Origin: Methanococcoides seepicolus | GTDB lineage: Archaea > Halobacteriota > Methanosarcinia > Methanosarcinales > Methanosarcinaceae | DNA: 64,000 nt | Assembly (NCBI RefSeq): GCF_023684405.1 | Contig: NZ_JAGSOI010000008.1 | Location: 1-64,000 of the forward strand | Direction of reading: 5' to 3' | Translations under genes and position numbers: made by a program | The notes under the pieces: model-generated | Databases searched by the model: none | What the model was told of the DNA's origin: nothing | The model's input: only the letters and a program-made list of their open reading frames with translations | Shown here: positions 45,815-56,202 of the stretch, piece by piece | How positions within the stretch are numbered: the stretch's first letter is position 1 | Layout: the number at the start of each line of letters is the position of its first letter

Positions 45815-46441
45815 ATGAATGTCAAGGAAACGGTCAGGATGCATTCCAGGCCAACAGGGGAAGAAGGCAAGGAGATAGGTCTGGAAATGAACGAGCATCA
45901 TTTTAAGCTGTGGGGATGGGGACTTAACCATGTTAGTGTTGAACCTGACTCCAGCATACTTGATGTTGGATGTGGCGGCGGTCGTACTGTCAGCATCCTT
46001 GCAGAACTTGCAGAAAAGGGCAAGATATATGGTATCGATCACTCACAGGATATGGTGGATCTTGCTACTGAATACAACAGCAAGGAAGTAGACCTTGGAC
46101 GTGTGACCATCATGGAGTCCTCGGTCTCAGAACTACCGTTCCCGTATGATAAATTCGATCTTGTGACCGCATTTGAGACCTGTTATTTCTGGCCGGACCT
46201 TGAGGAAGGTCTAAGGGAGATCAAGCGCGTTCTCAAAAAAGGCGGTACGCTTCTGATCGTCAATGAAATGTACGACCATGAACTTTTTACTGAGCGTAAT
46301 TCTCCTTATAATACTGCAAAGGGAATGAACATCTACTCTGCTGAAGAATACAGGAAAGCACTCACTAGTGCAGGGTTTTTAGCTATTGAGATCGATGAGG
46401 TCCCTGAGGACAATTGGATAACCGTTGTAGCAAAGAAATAA
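45815..46441 (+). CDS. SAM-dependent class I methyltransferase
   Basis: 208 aa from the ATG at 45815, preceded by AGGAG. Rossmann motif LDVGCGGGRTVSIL binds SAM; YGIDHSQDMVDLA and FDLVTAFETCYFW are motifs II and IV, IKRVLKKGGTLLIVNE motif post-IV. The substrate is unknown. The MBL hydrolase gene follows 8 bp later. Confidence 0.85.
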   Translation: MNVKETVRMHSRPTGEEGKEIGLEMNEHHFKLWGWGLNHVSVEPDSSILDVGCGGGRTVSILAELAEKGKIYGIDHSQDMVDLATEYNSKEVDLGRVTIMESSVSELPFPYDKFDLVTAFETCYFWPDLEEGLREIKRVLKKGGTLLIVNEMYDHELFTERNSPYNTAKGMNIYSAEEYRKALTSAGFLAIEIDEVPEDNWITVVAKK

Positions 46442-46448
46442 GATATCC

Positions 46449-47285
46449 ATGCAGCTCACAAGGCATGTTCATGCAATAAAGATACCTTTTACCCTGATGG
46501 GTAATTCTGGTGAGCGGATCGAACGTTATGTTCATTCATATCTTATCTATAGTCGTGATGTTTGCCTTGTAGATTGCGGGGTCGCTGGGTCGGAGAAGAT
46601 CATCTTCGATCATATTAAGGCGACAGGAAGGGATCCAAATGAGATCTCACTTATCGTCCAGACGCATTCCCATGCGGACCACACAGGTTCCACTCCTGCA
46701 ATAAAAGAGCTTACAGGTTGCAAAGTAGCAGCTCACAGGGAGGCCGTTGAGTGGATCGAGCATCCGGACATTCAGGCAAAGCTACGTCCAGTTCCGGGTT
46801 TTGAGAATATTACCGGTGGTTCGGTCAAGGTCGATGACATTCTCGAAGATGGTGATCTCATCGAGCTTGATGATGTTCTCTCCCTGAAGGTCATGCACAC
46901 TCCGGGACACTCTAGAGGTTCCATCTCTTTGATGCTACTCCCTGACAACGTATTGTTCACGGGAGATGCTCTTCCTCTTGTTGGCGATATTCCTATATAT
47001 GAGGATGTTGAACAAGTTCTTTCATCTCTCAGAAGGATAAAGGATGTCGACAACATCGAGACCCTTCTATCATCATGGGACGATCCTGTAAAGGGTGAGG
47101 ATGCCTACAGTTATATCGATGGCTGCATCGAACATATCCATTGTATCCATGAAGCTGTTGTTGAATTCTCTTCAGTTTCATGGGAAAAGGTAATGGATGA
47201 GATCGGTTTGGAAGGTGTGGCCATAAATCCTCTTGTTTTGAGGTCGCTTGAAGCTCATTTGAATACGGATATCGAGCTTTTATGA
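46449..47285 (+). CDS. Metallo-beta-lactamase fold hydrolase
   Basis: 278 aa. QTHSHADHTGS is the HxHxDH metal motif, HTPGHSRGSISL and LFTGDAL provide further ligands. A single-domain MBL hydrolase (glyoxalase II-like group). Cotranscription with the methyltransferase suggests linked metabolism of a small molecule, but the substrate is unknown. Its last 6 nt overlap the converging MFS gene. Confidence 0.85.
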   Translation: MQLTRHVHAIKIPFTLMGNSGERIERYVHSYLIYSRDVCLVDCGVAGSEKIIFDHIKATGRDPNEISLIVQTHSHADHTGSTPAIKELTGCKVAAHREAVEWIEHPDIQAKLRPVPGFENITGGSVKVDDILEDGDLIELDDVLSLKVMHTPGHSRGSISLMLLPDNVLFTGDALPLVGDIPIYEDVEQVLSSLRRIKDVDNIETLLSSWDDPVKGEDAYSYIDGCIEHIHCIHEAVVEFSSVSWEKVMDEIGLEGVAINPLVLRSLEAHLNTDIELL

Positions 47286-48470
47286 TCTCGTTTCCTTCTT
47301 TTTCCTCAAAACCATCCAGACCATTATTCCTGAGAGCACTATCATCAAACTGCTGATCTGGAATGGCGTTTCAAAGCTGACATATCCTCCGAAAATTCCG
47401 CCGATGAGGGGACCTACTGCAACTCCTGCTGCCTGTGCACTTGTGATGGTGCTTATCCGGCTGCTGATGTTGTACTCTCCTACAATATCGACCGCAAGGG
47501 CAAGTAGCGGGGTTTCAACTGCTGCCATGGCTATTCCCTGAAGTAGCCTTAAGAATATGAGTGAATTAATGTCTGGTGCATAACCAAGGGCAAAAACTAT
47601 CAGAGCATTGAAGAATATTCCGCAAAGGATCGGTAGTTTTCTTCCAAAGCGGTCTGAGAACATCCCGATAGGCACTTGAAATATTATTCTCGAGATCACG
47701 TATGCAGACAGGGCAACACCAAGCAGGAGTTCGCTTGCACCCAGTCTTGTCTGGTATGCAGGAAGGAGTGAGAGGATCAGCATTATTCCCACAAGCATCA
47801 TGAACATTGCAACAGCAAGCACTCTGATGATGAACGGATCATCAACATGTGACACTTCAACAGTGGCTACTTCATGTGATCTTGTTTCTTTCACGAAGAC
47901 AGCGATCATGAATGCACTTATCATCACAAGGGCTGCACTTACATAGAACCCTGCAACAAATCCATAGTATGTCACCACCGCACCGCCTACAAGCGTACCA
48001 ATTCCAAAGGAAGCTCCGCGCAGGGTGGAATATATGCCGATGGCCTGACCTCTTACTGTGGATGTTGAAAGATGAGTGATCATTGTAACGATGGCAGGAA
48101 TTGTTGCACCTATTGCAATTCCCTGAACCGTCCTTAAGACAAGTATAGATTCAAAAGACTCTGATACAGAATAAAGATAGCATATAATTGAAAAAACAGC
48201 ATATCCGAGGAGCAGAAAACCTTTCCTTTTATTGAGTTGTTCGCTCAATCTTCCCATGTATGGTTGGGAAATGGAATTAGCCAGCCCGAAAACAGTTGTT
48301 GCAAGACCTGCTTTGAGTACTATAGGCATGTCCTGAAGGATGAGGGAATCTATGTTCGCAACATACAATGGAATTATGAATACCATCATTCCGGTTGCAA
48401 GGTCCTTGAATATTTTGGACAATGAAAGAATGTACAGCTGATGGTCAACAAGACGGCTGATTCCAGGCAT
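47280..48470 (-). CDS. Major facilitator superfamily transporter
   Basis: 396 aa, twelve membrane helices. The loop 2-3 motif is visible as QPYMGRLSEQLNKRKG, its second-half counterpart as IGMFSDRFGRKLP. Likely a drug/metabolite exporter of the DHA type. AT-rich DNA upstream (TATATA close to the ATG) suggests a nearly leaderless transcript. Confidence 0.85.
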   Translation of the reverse strand: MPGISRLVDHQLYILSLSKIFKDLATGMMVFIIPLYVANIDSLILQDMPIVLKAGLATTVFGLANSISQPYMGRLSEQLNKRKGFLLLGYAVFSIICYLYSVSESFESILVLRTVQGIAIGATIPAIVTMITHLSTSTVRGQAIGIYSTLRGASFGIGTLVGGAVVTYYGFVAGFYVSAALVMISAFMIAVFVKETRSHEVATVEVSHVDDPFIIRVLAVAMFMMLVGIMLILSLLPAYQTRLGASELLLGVALSAYVISRIIFQVPIGMFSDRFGRKLPILCGIFFNALIVFALGYAPDINSLIFLRLLQGIAMAAVETPLLALAVDIVGEYNISSRISTITSAQAAGVAVGPLIGGIFGGYVSFETPFQISSLMIVLSGIMVWMVLRKKKETRS

Positions 48471-48510
48471 GTATATATTTATTTGTAATGGATGTGATAT
48501 AAATTATTCA

Positions 48511-50802
48511 TTACTGTCCATTATCCTGTCTTACTATCCCTTCTACCGGAATAGTGAACGTGAATATACTTCCCTTACCCTTTTCACTATCCACCCATAT
48601 ATTCCCTCCGTGCATTTCAACAAAGCTCTTGACAAGGGCAAGTCCGAGACCGGTGCCCTGATAGTTCCTTGAAGCAGCGGAGTCTATTTGTTGGAATGGC
48701 TGGAAGAGCTTTTCGATGTCTTTCTTGTCTATTCCTATTCCGCTATCTTTTATGCGTATCTGTACAAGTTCGTCATCATAGAGAGCTTTTATGGAGATTG
48801 CACCTTTCTCATCAGTGAATTTAATAGCGTTACTTAATAGGTTGTAAAGTATCTGTTTAATTTTCTGTTTGTCAGCAGTTATCAATGAGAGTCTTTCATC
48901 GAGATCTGTAGCTATTTCAATGCTCTTTTCTACTGCAAGTGGGTTCAATAGTGTCACAACATTTGTGATGATATCACTTATGGGGAACGTTTCATAGTAA
49001 AGTTCCATCTTTCCAGACTCTACTTTTGAGAGGTCGAGAATATCATTGATGAGACTTAACAGGTGTTTGCCTCCGGTCAGGATGTTATTGGCATACTTCT
49101 CCTGTTTGTCATTGATGTCCCCAATGGTCCTTTCCATAAGGAGTCCTGAAAAACCGATTATAGAGTTCAAAGGTGTTCTTAGTTCATGGCTCATGTTTGC
49201 GAGGAATTCGCTCTTTGTCTGGTTCGCGGCCTCAGCAGCCAGTTTAGCTTGAATTACTATATCCTCTGCTTTTTTTCTTTCAGTGATGTCAACAATTATT
49301 CCATGGAGGTGCTTGATCTCGCCGTTTTGATCACTATGGGACAGGGTCTGTTCTTCCACCCAGTGAAGATACCCTGATCCCGATATTATCCTGTATTGGC
49401 TGATGAAATTTGGAACATTCCTTTTCAGACTTTCTTCGAGTCTGTCTTCTACACGACTTATATCATCAGGATGGATTATGTCTGCATAGTTAATCGTATT
49501 TGAGATAAAATCATTGGCACTGTAGCCAAATTGAGTGACATTTTCAGAAACGAGCTCTACGGGCCAACCCTTTTCATTTTTCCACTTGAACACGGTTGCC
49601 GGGCTATGGTCAATGATATTGTTCATCTCTTCATTAAGTTCTTGTGAACTCTGGAGGGTACTAAGAAGCTCGTTCAGGCCAATGGGGATCTTTTCGAGAT
49701 CTGCACCTATATTTGTATTTGCCCGGGCCTTGAGGTCCCCGTTCAAAGCAGAATCTGCAATTTGCTTGAAGTCGTCTACAATGTCTTCGATTCTTTTGCT
49801 TATTGTATTTGCTGTTAAGGACGCAACGACTCCCATAAAGATTATTGCGATCGCTGAGAAGGATGCCAGTTCATTCCTTAAAGAAACTACTCCTGCAAGC
49901 ATTTCTTTTTTTGGGACTACAAGCACGAACGAATAGTTTCCTTCTTTTAATGGTTCATAAAATGCGATGACCTCTTTTCCTGTGGTGGGATCAATTGTTT
50001 CGATCTGCCCACTTTTCCCTTCTTCGATATCTTGTGACATTTCATGGATATGGTTATTGAATTCGCATAGGGATTTGTTACCTATCCAGTCTTTATTGGT
50101 AGGGCGTGACAAGATCATCCCTTTGTTGCTGCTAAGGAATGCATAACCCGACTCAAATATCGTGATGTTGTTGATCATACTGTCAAGATCGTTCAGTGAT
50201 ACGTCGACACCGCCGACCCCTATGAACTCACCATCAGAGAATATGGGCGTTGAATAGCTGATGACAATTTTATCATTGTACCAGTAAGGTTCAGTGATGA
50301 TATCGGTCTTTAATAATTTAGGTGATGAGTAATAAGCCAGATCTTCGTAGTTCTTTAAAGGCTCTAATTCTATGGTACCGGTCAATTTGTTCCAGTATGG
50401 GATGAACCTGCCTGTGGTATCATGACCTACTGCGTTGATATATTGCTTGTCTTTTCCATCGAATGCATCGGGTTCAAATGCGACATACACTCCAATGAGT
50501 TCAGGGTTTTGGATGAGTATTTCCCGAAGGACCTGATTTGCTTCATCTCTGTCTCGCGTTGCATCGTTTGTCATTGAGTACGCGATCGTTCTTCCGATGG
50601 TATGGCTTCTCACCATATCACCGTTGAACTGATTTGCATATTTACCGGCAGTCTCTTTAGCTTGTTGATAGGCAAGTTCTTCGTGCTGGGTCGTTGAAGT
50701 TGATATGATCAGAAAACTTGATGCTATGAGCACAAGAAATGTTCCAATAACGATGTAAATGGTTAGTCTTTTTCTGATCGAAATATTATCAAGATAATTC
50801 AA
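48511..50802 (-). CDS. Membrane sensor histidine kinase (dCache-PAS-HisKA-HATPase)
   Basis: 763 aa with a TTG start following GGAG. TM1 near residues 13-33, an extracellular dCache-like domain (~40-300, with [15 protein letters not shown] and GVGGVDVSL), TM2 ~305-330, a HAMP-like linker, a PAS domain (~400-510, ending [13 protein letters not shown]), a HisKA domain with phospho-acceptor in [16 protein letters not shown], and HATPase boxes [29 protein letters not shown]. It senses an external ligand and autophosphorylates. No response regulator is adjacent. Confidence 0.93.
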   Translation of the reverse strand: MNYLDNISIRKRLTIYIVIGTFLVLIASSFLIISTSTTQHEELAYQQAKETAGKYANQFNGDMVRSHTIGRTIAYSMTNDATRDRDEANQVLREILIQNPELIGVYVAFEPDAFDGKDKQYINAVGHDTTGRFIPYWNKLTGTIELEPLKNYEDLAYYSSPKLLKTDIITEPYWYNDKIVISYSTPIFSDGEFIGVGGVDVSLNDLDSMINNITIFESGYAFLSSNKGMILSRPTNKDWIGNKSLCEFNNHIHEMSQDIEEGKSGQIETIDPTTGKEVIAFYEPLKEGNYSFVLVVPKKEMLAGVVSLRNELASFSAIAIIFMGVVASLTANTISKRIEDIVDDFKQIADSALNGDLKARANTNIGADLEKIPIGLNELLSTLQSSQELNEEMNNIIDHSPATVFKWKNEKGWPVELVSENVTQFGYSANDFISNTINYADIIHPDDISRVEDRLEESLKRNVPNFISQYRIISGSGYLHWVEEQTLSHSDQNGEIKHLHGIIVDITERKKAEDIVIQAKLAAEAANQTKSEFLANMSHELRTPLNSIIGFSGLLMERTIGDINDKQEKYANNILTGGKHLLSLINDILDLSKVESGKMELYYETFPISDIITNVVTLLNPLAVEKSIEIATDLDERLSLITADKQKIKQILYNLLSNAIKFTDEKGAISIKALYDDELVQIRIKDSGIGIDKKDIEKLFQPFQQIDSAASRNYQGTGLGLALVKSFVEMHGGNIWVDSEKGKGSIFTFTIPVEGIVRQDNGQ

Positions 50803-50926
50803 ATTAACTCCATGTCATAAATTTGATCGGGGTATATTTTGCACACGTAAATATATATTTTATTTAATTATACCTCTTATCATAACTAAATTTATTTAAT
50901 ACTTGTGCAAGTATTTTAAGGCACAT

Positions 50927-52207
50927 TCAAAGATTTCCACGCAATCTTTCGGCTTCCAGTATTCTTTCAATAGAAAGCTGGAGGGCTGCTCTTCTCATAC
51001 TGCATTTTTCTTCACAATAAATTGGATATACTGTTTCAAAAGCTGTCATCATCTTTTTTCTTAGCTTTTCGAGGATCTTCTCTTCTTCCCAGTAATCCTG
51101 ATTGAGGTTCTGTATCCATTCAAAATAACTAACAACAACGCCGCCGGCATTTGCCAGTATATCCGGTATCACCAGTACAGAGCGTCCAAGCAGGATCTGA
51201 CTTGCTTCGCTAGATGTAGGTGCATTTGCAAGTTCAAGGATTATTTGTGCTTTTACATTATTTGCATTTTCAAGATCGATCTGATCTGAAAGCGCTGCTG
51301 GGATAAGCACTGTACAATCCGAGGTGATCAATTCCTTATTGGTTATCTCTTTTGCATCAGGAAAATCCATCAAATGACCTGTTCTGGATTTGTGTTCGAT
51401 AACAGCTGGGATGTCAAGTCCTTTTTCATTTAATATCCCGCTAGTTGAATCACTGACCGCACATACTTTGTATCCTTTTTCATGAAGAATGCGGGCTGCG
51501 TTCTTGCCTACATTTCCAAATCCCTGTACTGCGATCTTGATGTCCGATCCTGTAATGCCCAGTTCGTTAAGGGCTGCTTCGAGGATATAGACGCCCCCAA
51601 GGGCTGTTGAATACTTCCTCACTTTGCTGCCGCCGAGGGCTAATGGTTTTCCTGTTACGATGGATGGGACATGTTCTCCCTTTATCCTTTCGAATTCGTC
51701 CATTATCCACACCATTACCTGTTCATCGGTATAGACGTCTGGTGCGGGTATGTCCTTAAATGGACCAATATAGTCGGACATTTCACGGATATAGGCGCGT
51801 GTGACCCGTTCGAGCTCTCCCCTGCTAAGCTCCTTTGTGTTCACGACTATCCCTCCTTTTGCACCTCCGAAAGGGATCTCCACTAAAGCACATTTGATCG
51901 CCATGAGGAATGCAAGGTTCTGAAGATATTCGACGGTAAGTTCAGGATGATATCGTATCCCTCCTTTGGTGGGACCCCGGGCATCGTTGTACTGAACTCG
52001 GTGACCGATGAACATCTTTGTTTTTCCGGAATCCATACGTACCGGGAAATGAACTGAGAATGAGCGTCTGGGTGTGTCCAGAATGTCTATCTCTTCCATT
52101 TTCATATCTAAACGTTCATGGATACTATCCATTTCCATCTGGCATAGTTTGCAAGTTGATGCACTATCCGAATGAATACGTTCTAATTTATTATTTGGCA
52201 AGTTCAT
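50927..52207 (-). CDS. gdhA: Glutamate dehydrogenase
   Basis: 426 aa from 52207 (MNLPNNKLERIHSD). KGGIRYHPELTVEYLQNLAFLMAIKCA and PFGGAKGGIVVN hold the substrate Lys residues; GFGNVGKNAARILHEKG is the NAD(P) site. It interconverts glutamate and 2-oxoglutarate plus ammonia. The start is unsure: GGAGGG abuts the ATG, so a TTG at 52201 may be the true start. A CKLC motif near residue 17 is unusual for GDH. Confidence 0.92.
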   Translation of the reverse strand: MNLPNNKLERIHSDSASTCKLCQMEMDSIHERLDMKMEEIDILDTPRRSFSVHFPVRMDSGKTKMFIGHRVQYNDARGPTKGGIRYHPELTVEYLQNLAFLMAIKCALVEIPFGGAKGGIVVNTKELSRGELERVTRAYIREMSDYIGPFKDIPAPDVYTDEQVMVWIMDEFERIKGEHVPSIVTGKPLALGGSKVRKYSTALGGVYILEAALNELGITGSDIKIAVQGFGNVGKNAARILHEKGYKVCAVSDSTSGILNEKGLDIPAVIEHKSRTGHLMDFPDAKEITNKELITSDCTVLIPAALSDQIDLENANNVKAQIILELANAPTSSEASQILLGRSVLVIPDILANAGGVVVSYFEWIQNLNQDYWEEEKILEKLRKKMMTAFETVYPIYCEEKCSMRRAALQLSIERILEAERLRGNL

Positions 52208-52375
52208 CCCTCCATTCTGTATTGATAATTTGTATATGATAGTTAATATTCGTTTTCTAAAATTGCTTCTTGTGAAATTTGCAGAAAGGTAAGGGTCCTT
52301 AAAGAAAGAATATGGCACTAATTTTTAGCAACACGTGACCTTTTTGCTAAAGTATCAATTTATTTGGTGGGGGTG

Positions 52376-52438
52376 ATGCTTGCACTTTTCTTCGGAATCT
52401 TTGGTGCAGTAGCTTATTTTTTCATTGGCAGGAAATAA
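52376..52438 (+). CDS. Possible 20-aa membrane peptide
   Basis: MLALFFGIFGAVAYFFIGRK with GGTGGGGGTG directly upstream. It looks like the hydrophobic end of a PLD-nuclease N-terminal/cardiolipin-synthase N-type domain and may be a single-TM microprotein or a remnant. Confidence 0.3.
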   Translation: MLALFFGIFGAVAYFFIGRK

Positions 52439-52503
52439 GTTCCCTGCCGTTTCTTATTTATTTTTAATATTGCTACGTTGGACCAAAATTCAACAAAAAC
52501 CGT

Positions 52504-52722
52504 TCACTGTTTTCTTAATCTGGGTGCAAGCTCCCTTGGGATCCTTTTGTATCCCATAAGGTAGATGCCAAGTATCATCAGGATGAACGACTGGAAATAT
52601 GTTATGTTGCTGTTCGAAATGTAGGGTATGCCAATTCCAAATAGATTGTTCAAAGCAGAAAGTAAGAATACGAATCCAATTATTTCGCTTATGATGTTTT
52701 GATTCTTGTCGATTATCCCCAT
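52504..52722 (-). CDS. Small two-helix membrane protein
   Basis: 72 aa. Two hydrophobic segments (IIGFVFLLSALNNLFGIGI; SFILMILGIYLMGY) followed by a basic tail RIPRELAPRLRKQ. GGAG lies 7 nt before the ATG. Family not recognised. Confidence 0.55.
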   Translation of the reverse strand: MGIIDKNQNIISEIIGFVFLLSALNNLFGIGIPYISNSNITYFQSFILMILGIYLMGYKRIPRELAPRLRKQ

Positions 52723-52978
52723 AGTTGATCTCCATTACTGTTGACGGAATTTGCTGTTAAATGTTGGTCTTTTGGGTTAATAAAGGTTCGGCTTTGTATA
52801 TGTCATTAAAATGACTACTCAGGGGGTCAATGTTTACGATATATGCTAACTCTTAAATAAGCAGAGACTCAATATTTCTATTAAGTTATTTTTGTGGACA
52901 ACCCTCGTTTATATTTCACTAATGTTATATTAATCATAGAAAACATTGAGCTATTTATGGTCCTTTAGAGGTGACTAT

Positions 52979-53701
52979 TTGAAAACTATAGAGAATCCGG
53001 AAAATGATGATCCTGCTGTTGTAAGGGCGAATGATGTTTGTCGTTCTTATCAGGTAGGTGATATGATGGTTCCAGTTCTTAAAAATGTGAACCTGCTTGT
53101 TAAAAAAGGAGAATTTGTAGCTATAATGGGTCCTTCGGGTTCAGGTAAAAGTACACTTATGAACCTTATAGGCTGTCTGGACCGGCCTACATGTGGTAGT
53201 GTCATTCTAATGGGCAAAGATGTGAGCACTATTTCTGATGATGAACTGGCAAGACTTCGGGGGCTGGAAATTGGTTTTGTGTTCCAGAGCTTCAATCTTG
53301 TTCCGAGGCTGACAGCTCTTGAGAATGTAGAACTTCCTACCTATGCCAATAGCAGGCCAGGTGTTGATAATAGAAAACATGCAAAGGAGCTTCTGGAATT
53401 GGTGGGGTTGGAAGATCGAATGAATTACCGTCCAACTGAACTTTCAGGCGGGCAATCCCAGAGGGTGGCTGTTGCACGTTCTCTGATCAATGACCCTTCC
53501 CTTATCCTGGCTGATGAGCCTACCGGAAACCTTGATTCCAAAACCGGTAAGGAGATAATGGACCTGTTCACTGATCTCAACAAAAAGGGACGTACTGTCA
53601 TAATGATCACGCATGATCCAAATCTTGCAAAAATATATGCTGACCGGGTGATAAACCTGAAAGATGGATCTGTCGAAGACCGTACTGATGTCATTAATTG
53701 A
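52979..53701 (+). CDS. ABC transporter ATP-binding protein (MacB/LolD type)
   Basis: 240 aa from the TTG at 52979, preceded by GAGGTGACTAT. Walker A GPSGSGKST, Q-loop FVFQSFNLVPRLTALENVELP (LolD/MacB hallmark), signature LSGGQSQRVAVARSL, Walker B LILADEPTGNLD, H-loop MITHDP. It drives the FtsX-type permeases encoded downstream; the operon continues 19 bp later. Confidence 0.92.
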   Translation: MKTIENPENDDPAVVRANDVCRSYQVGDMMVPVLKNVNLLVKKGEFVAIMGPSGSGKSTLMNLIGCLDRPTCGSVILMGKDVSTISDDELARLRGLEIGFVFQSFNLVPRLTALENVELPTYANSRPGVDNRKHAKELLELVGLEDRMNYRPTELSGGQSQRVAVARSLINDPSLILADEPTGNLDSKTGKEIMDLFTDLNKKGRTVIMITHDPNLAKIYADRVINLKDGSVEDRTDVIN

Positions 53702-53720
53702 TAGAAGGGTGGAGTATATT

Positions 53721-54968
53721 GTGAAAAACTATAAAAGACCAATCGGAATTCTGGTATTGTTAATGGTATTGTTTGTTGCTTTAGCTCCCATACTTGCTGG
53801 TGCAGAATCTTCCAGCAGTACATTAAGGGCGGACCTCTTGAGGTACGATCCCTATCCTGCAGAAATAGGTGCTTACGTGGATGTATGGATTAAAATTGAG
53901 AACTTTGCAGCCGGTACTGCTGAAGATGTCACAATTAAGATCGAGCCTGATTATCCTTTATCACTGGATTCAGAAAACAATGCCATGGAGAATTTCGGCA
54001 TATTACCTCCTGACAGGGCTGCTATCCATGAGTATCGTCTTTATGTGGATGATGGTGCAAAGGCAGGTACAGGCAGTTTTGACATACTGTATCGTGCGAG
54101 TGATGACTCCTCCTGGCAAAAAAGTACTTTTGATATCAAAGTAGGCTCCACCACTTTTGATAGCAAAGGTACCGTGGGACTCTCAAATATAATCGCTTCT
54201 CCTGAGGTCTTTATGCCAGGTGATGTGGGTAGTGTGAGCTTTACCCTGACAAATACTGCCCAACAGAGTACGATCCTTATTGATGATGTGAACTATGATA
54301 CTTTTGCAAGGGTACAATCCGCAACACTCATAGGTACTGATACGATCACCGTGACCAGTCAGCCTTATGAAGGTAAGGGTGTCCTCGGACAGGGAGATTT
54401 CGTGCAGGTCACTTATAATCTCAAGGTAAGTGATTCGATAGAAGATGGTACTTATTTCCTTGATCTTGTCATGATAGGTAACTCCCACTCTTTTAATAAT
54501 AACTGGATGGTACCTGTCGTTGTGGAATCCTCATCGGTGAGGGTAATTCCTTCCATGCCTCTTGTTCTGGAGAATGGTCAGGCGAACCTGGAGTTCGATG
54601 TTGCGAACATCCATCCGAATGCACTATCTTCTGTGCTTGTAGAACTTGAAGCAGATGGTGTTGAGTTCCTTCCGCAGGAATATTTCGTTGGCTCCATGGA
54701 CTCGGATGAACTGTTCACCATTGAGGTCGAAGCACAGGCAGAAGATCCTGATAAGACCGGTACGGTGAATCTTACTATCAATACGAACTACAGGAATGGG
54801 TTGAATGAACACGATGAAGTTGTTGGAACACGTGTCCTTACATTGAAACATGTGGGGGAGGACAACGATCACACTACACTGGTGGTCCTGTTAATTGGAG
54901 GTGTCATTGTAGTTGTTGCTTATTACTTGTACCGAAAGAAAGGTCTAAGGATATCCATGGAAAGCTGA
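53721..54968 (+). CDS. Secreted, anchored S-layer-like (COG1361-type) accessory protein
   Basis: 415 aa from the GTG at 53721 with GTGGAG upstream. The signal peptide (ILVLLMVLFVALAPILAGA) is followed by three repeated beta-sandwich (NEW3/CARDB-like) domains, then a C-terminal TM (TLVVLLIGGVIVVVAYYLY) and basic tail. It lies between the ABC ATPase and two permeases, so it probably acts outside the membrane as their partner, like the periplasmic adaptor of MacA/MacB systems (analogy). Confidence 0.8.
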   Translation: MKNYKRPIGILVLLMVLFVALAPILAGAESSSSTLRADLLRYDPYPAEIGAYVDVWIKIENFAAGTAEDVTIKIEPDYPLSLDSENNAMENFGILPPDRAAIHEYRLYVDDGAKAGTGSFDILYRASDDSSWQKSTFDIKVGSTTFDSKGTVGLSNIIASPEVFMPGDVGSVSFTLTNTAQQSTILIDDVNYDTFARVQSATLIGTDTITVTSQPYEGKGVLGQGDFVQVTYNLKVSDSIEDGTYFLDLVMIGNSHSFNNNWMVPVVVESSSVRVIPSMPLVLENGQANLEFDVANIHPNALSSVLVELEADGVEFLPQEYFVGSMDSDELFTIEVEAQAEDPDKTGTVNLTINTNYRNGLNEHDEVVGTRVLTLKHVGEDNDHTTLVVLLIGGVIVVVAYYLYRKKGLRISMES

Positions 54969-54972
54969 GATC

Positions 54973-56187
54973 ATGGTAAAACTCTCACACGCTGTGAAGA
55001 TCGCACTTGGAAGCATACGTAGTGCTAAAATACGCTCTGCCTTGACCACACTTGGTATTATCATAGGTGTGGCTGCTGTCATTGTGAACATTTCATTGGG
55101 CGTGGGGTTTAGCCAGAGCTTTGAAGATAACATTGGAGCTGTAGGCTCTAATTTCATTGTTGTTTTTACGCAAAAGAACAATGTCTTCCATGATAACCAG
55201 CTTGAAGTTGTAAGGAACACACAGGGTGTTGAGGCGGTATCGCCTGTCAATGGACAAATAGGTACTGTCACGTATCAATCTTCGAGTCGAAGTGCCACAA
55301 TAAATGGTGTCCGTTCCGAATATGGGGAAGTTGGGAATATTGTCATGGAAAAAGGTCAGTTCCTCACTGATCAGGACCAATTCGTTGCTGTGATAGGTTC
55401 GGATATAGCATATGATAAATTTGAAAGGAACCTTTCTGTAAAGAACTCCATCAATATTTCCATTAATAATATCGATGGTACTGTAAGCACCCACAAGTTC
55501 ACGGTGAAGGGTATAGTTCTGGATCCAGATGCTACTTATGTTGCCCCTGAGCTCGATCCAAGGTTCAGGGTATTTATTCCCCTGGATGTGATGCAGGAGA
55601 TGCAGGGTGTAAATGATATTGGTTTTTTTTTCATAAAAGCTGAGAGCCTTGAAGTCCTTGAAACCGTTACTGATGAGATCGACGAGAACCTTGCAAGATC
55701 TGTTGGTGTCCCCAGCCGTGATCTCGATAATGAGGACGCAAAACCTTATGTGATCTTCAGCCAGCAGGATATTCTTGAACAGCTCAACCAGATCTCCACT
55801 GCACTCACCTCGATATTGACAGTTATTGCACTGATAGCCCTTCTTGTTGGTTCCATTGGTATAACTAACATCATGCTCGTGACGGTCACTGAAAGGACAA
55901 AAGAGATAGGCATCCTTAAGTCTCTGGGATTCACTTACAGGGATATTCTTACACTTTTTGTTGTAGAGGCAGCCATCATTGGTTTTTTAGGTGGCATCTT
56001 TGGTGTTATCCTGGGAGTTATAGCTTCTTACTTCGTAAATCAGTACATAGATGTGCCGTTCGTTTTCCCGATATCTCTTATCTTCCTGGGATTTGGGATC
56101 GCACTTTTTGTTGGTGTGGTAGCAGGCGTTTATCCTGCCAATAAAGCGGCTAAAATGGACCCGGGGGAATCACTGAGCTATGAATGA
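54973..56187 (+). CDS. MacB/FtsX-type ABC permease (first copy)
   Basis: 404 aa. TM1 after SAKIRSALTTLGIIIGVAAVI, a ~230-residue extracellular MacB core domain, and three C-terminal TMs (LTVIALIALLVGSIGITNIMLVTVTERTKEIGILKSLG). The TERTKEIG motif couples to the ATPase. It starts 4 bp after the adaptor stop. Confidence 0.92.
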   Translation: MVKLSHAVKIALGSIRSAKIRSALTTLGIIIGVAAVIVNISLGVGFSQSFEDNIGAVGSNFIVVFTQKNNVFHDNQLEVVRNTQGVEAVSPVNGQIGTVTYQSSSRSATINGVRSEYGEVGNIVMEKGQFLTDQDQFVAVIGSDIAYDKFERNLSVKNSINISINNIDGTVSTHKFTVKGIVLDPDATYVAPELDPRFRVFIPLDVMQEMQGVNDIGFFFIKAESLEVLETVTDEIDENLARSVGVPSRDLDNEDAKPYVIFSQQDILEQLNQISTALTSILTVIALIALLVGSIGITNIMLVTVTERTKEIGILKSLGFTYRDILTLFVVEAAIIGFLGGIFGVILGVIASYFVNQYIDVPFVFPISLIFLGFGIALFVGVVAGVYPANKAAKMDPGESLSYE

Positions 56188-56202
56188 AAGGGGTGTTCCG
56201 GT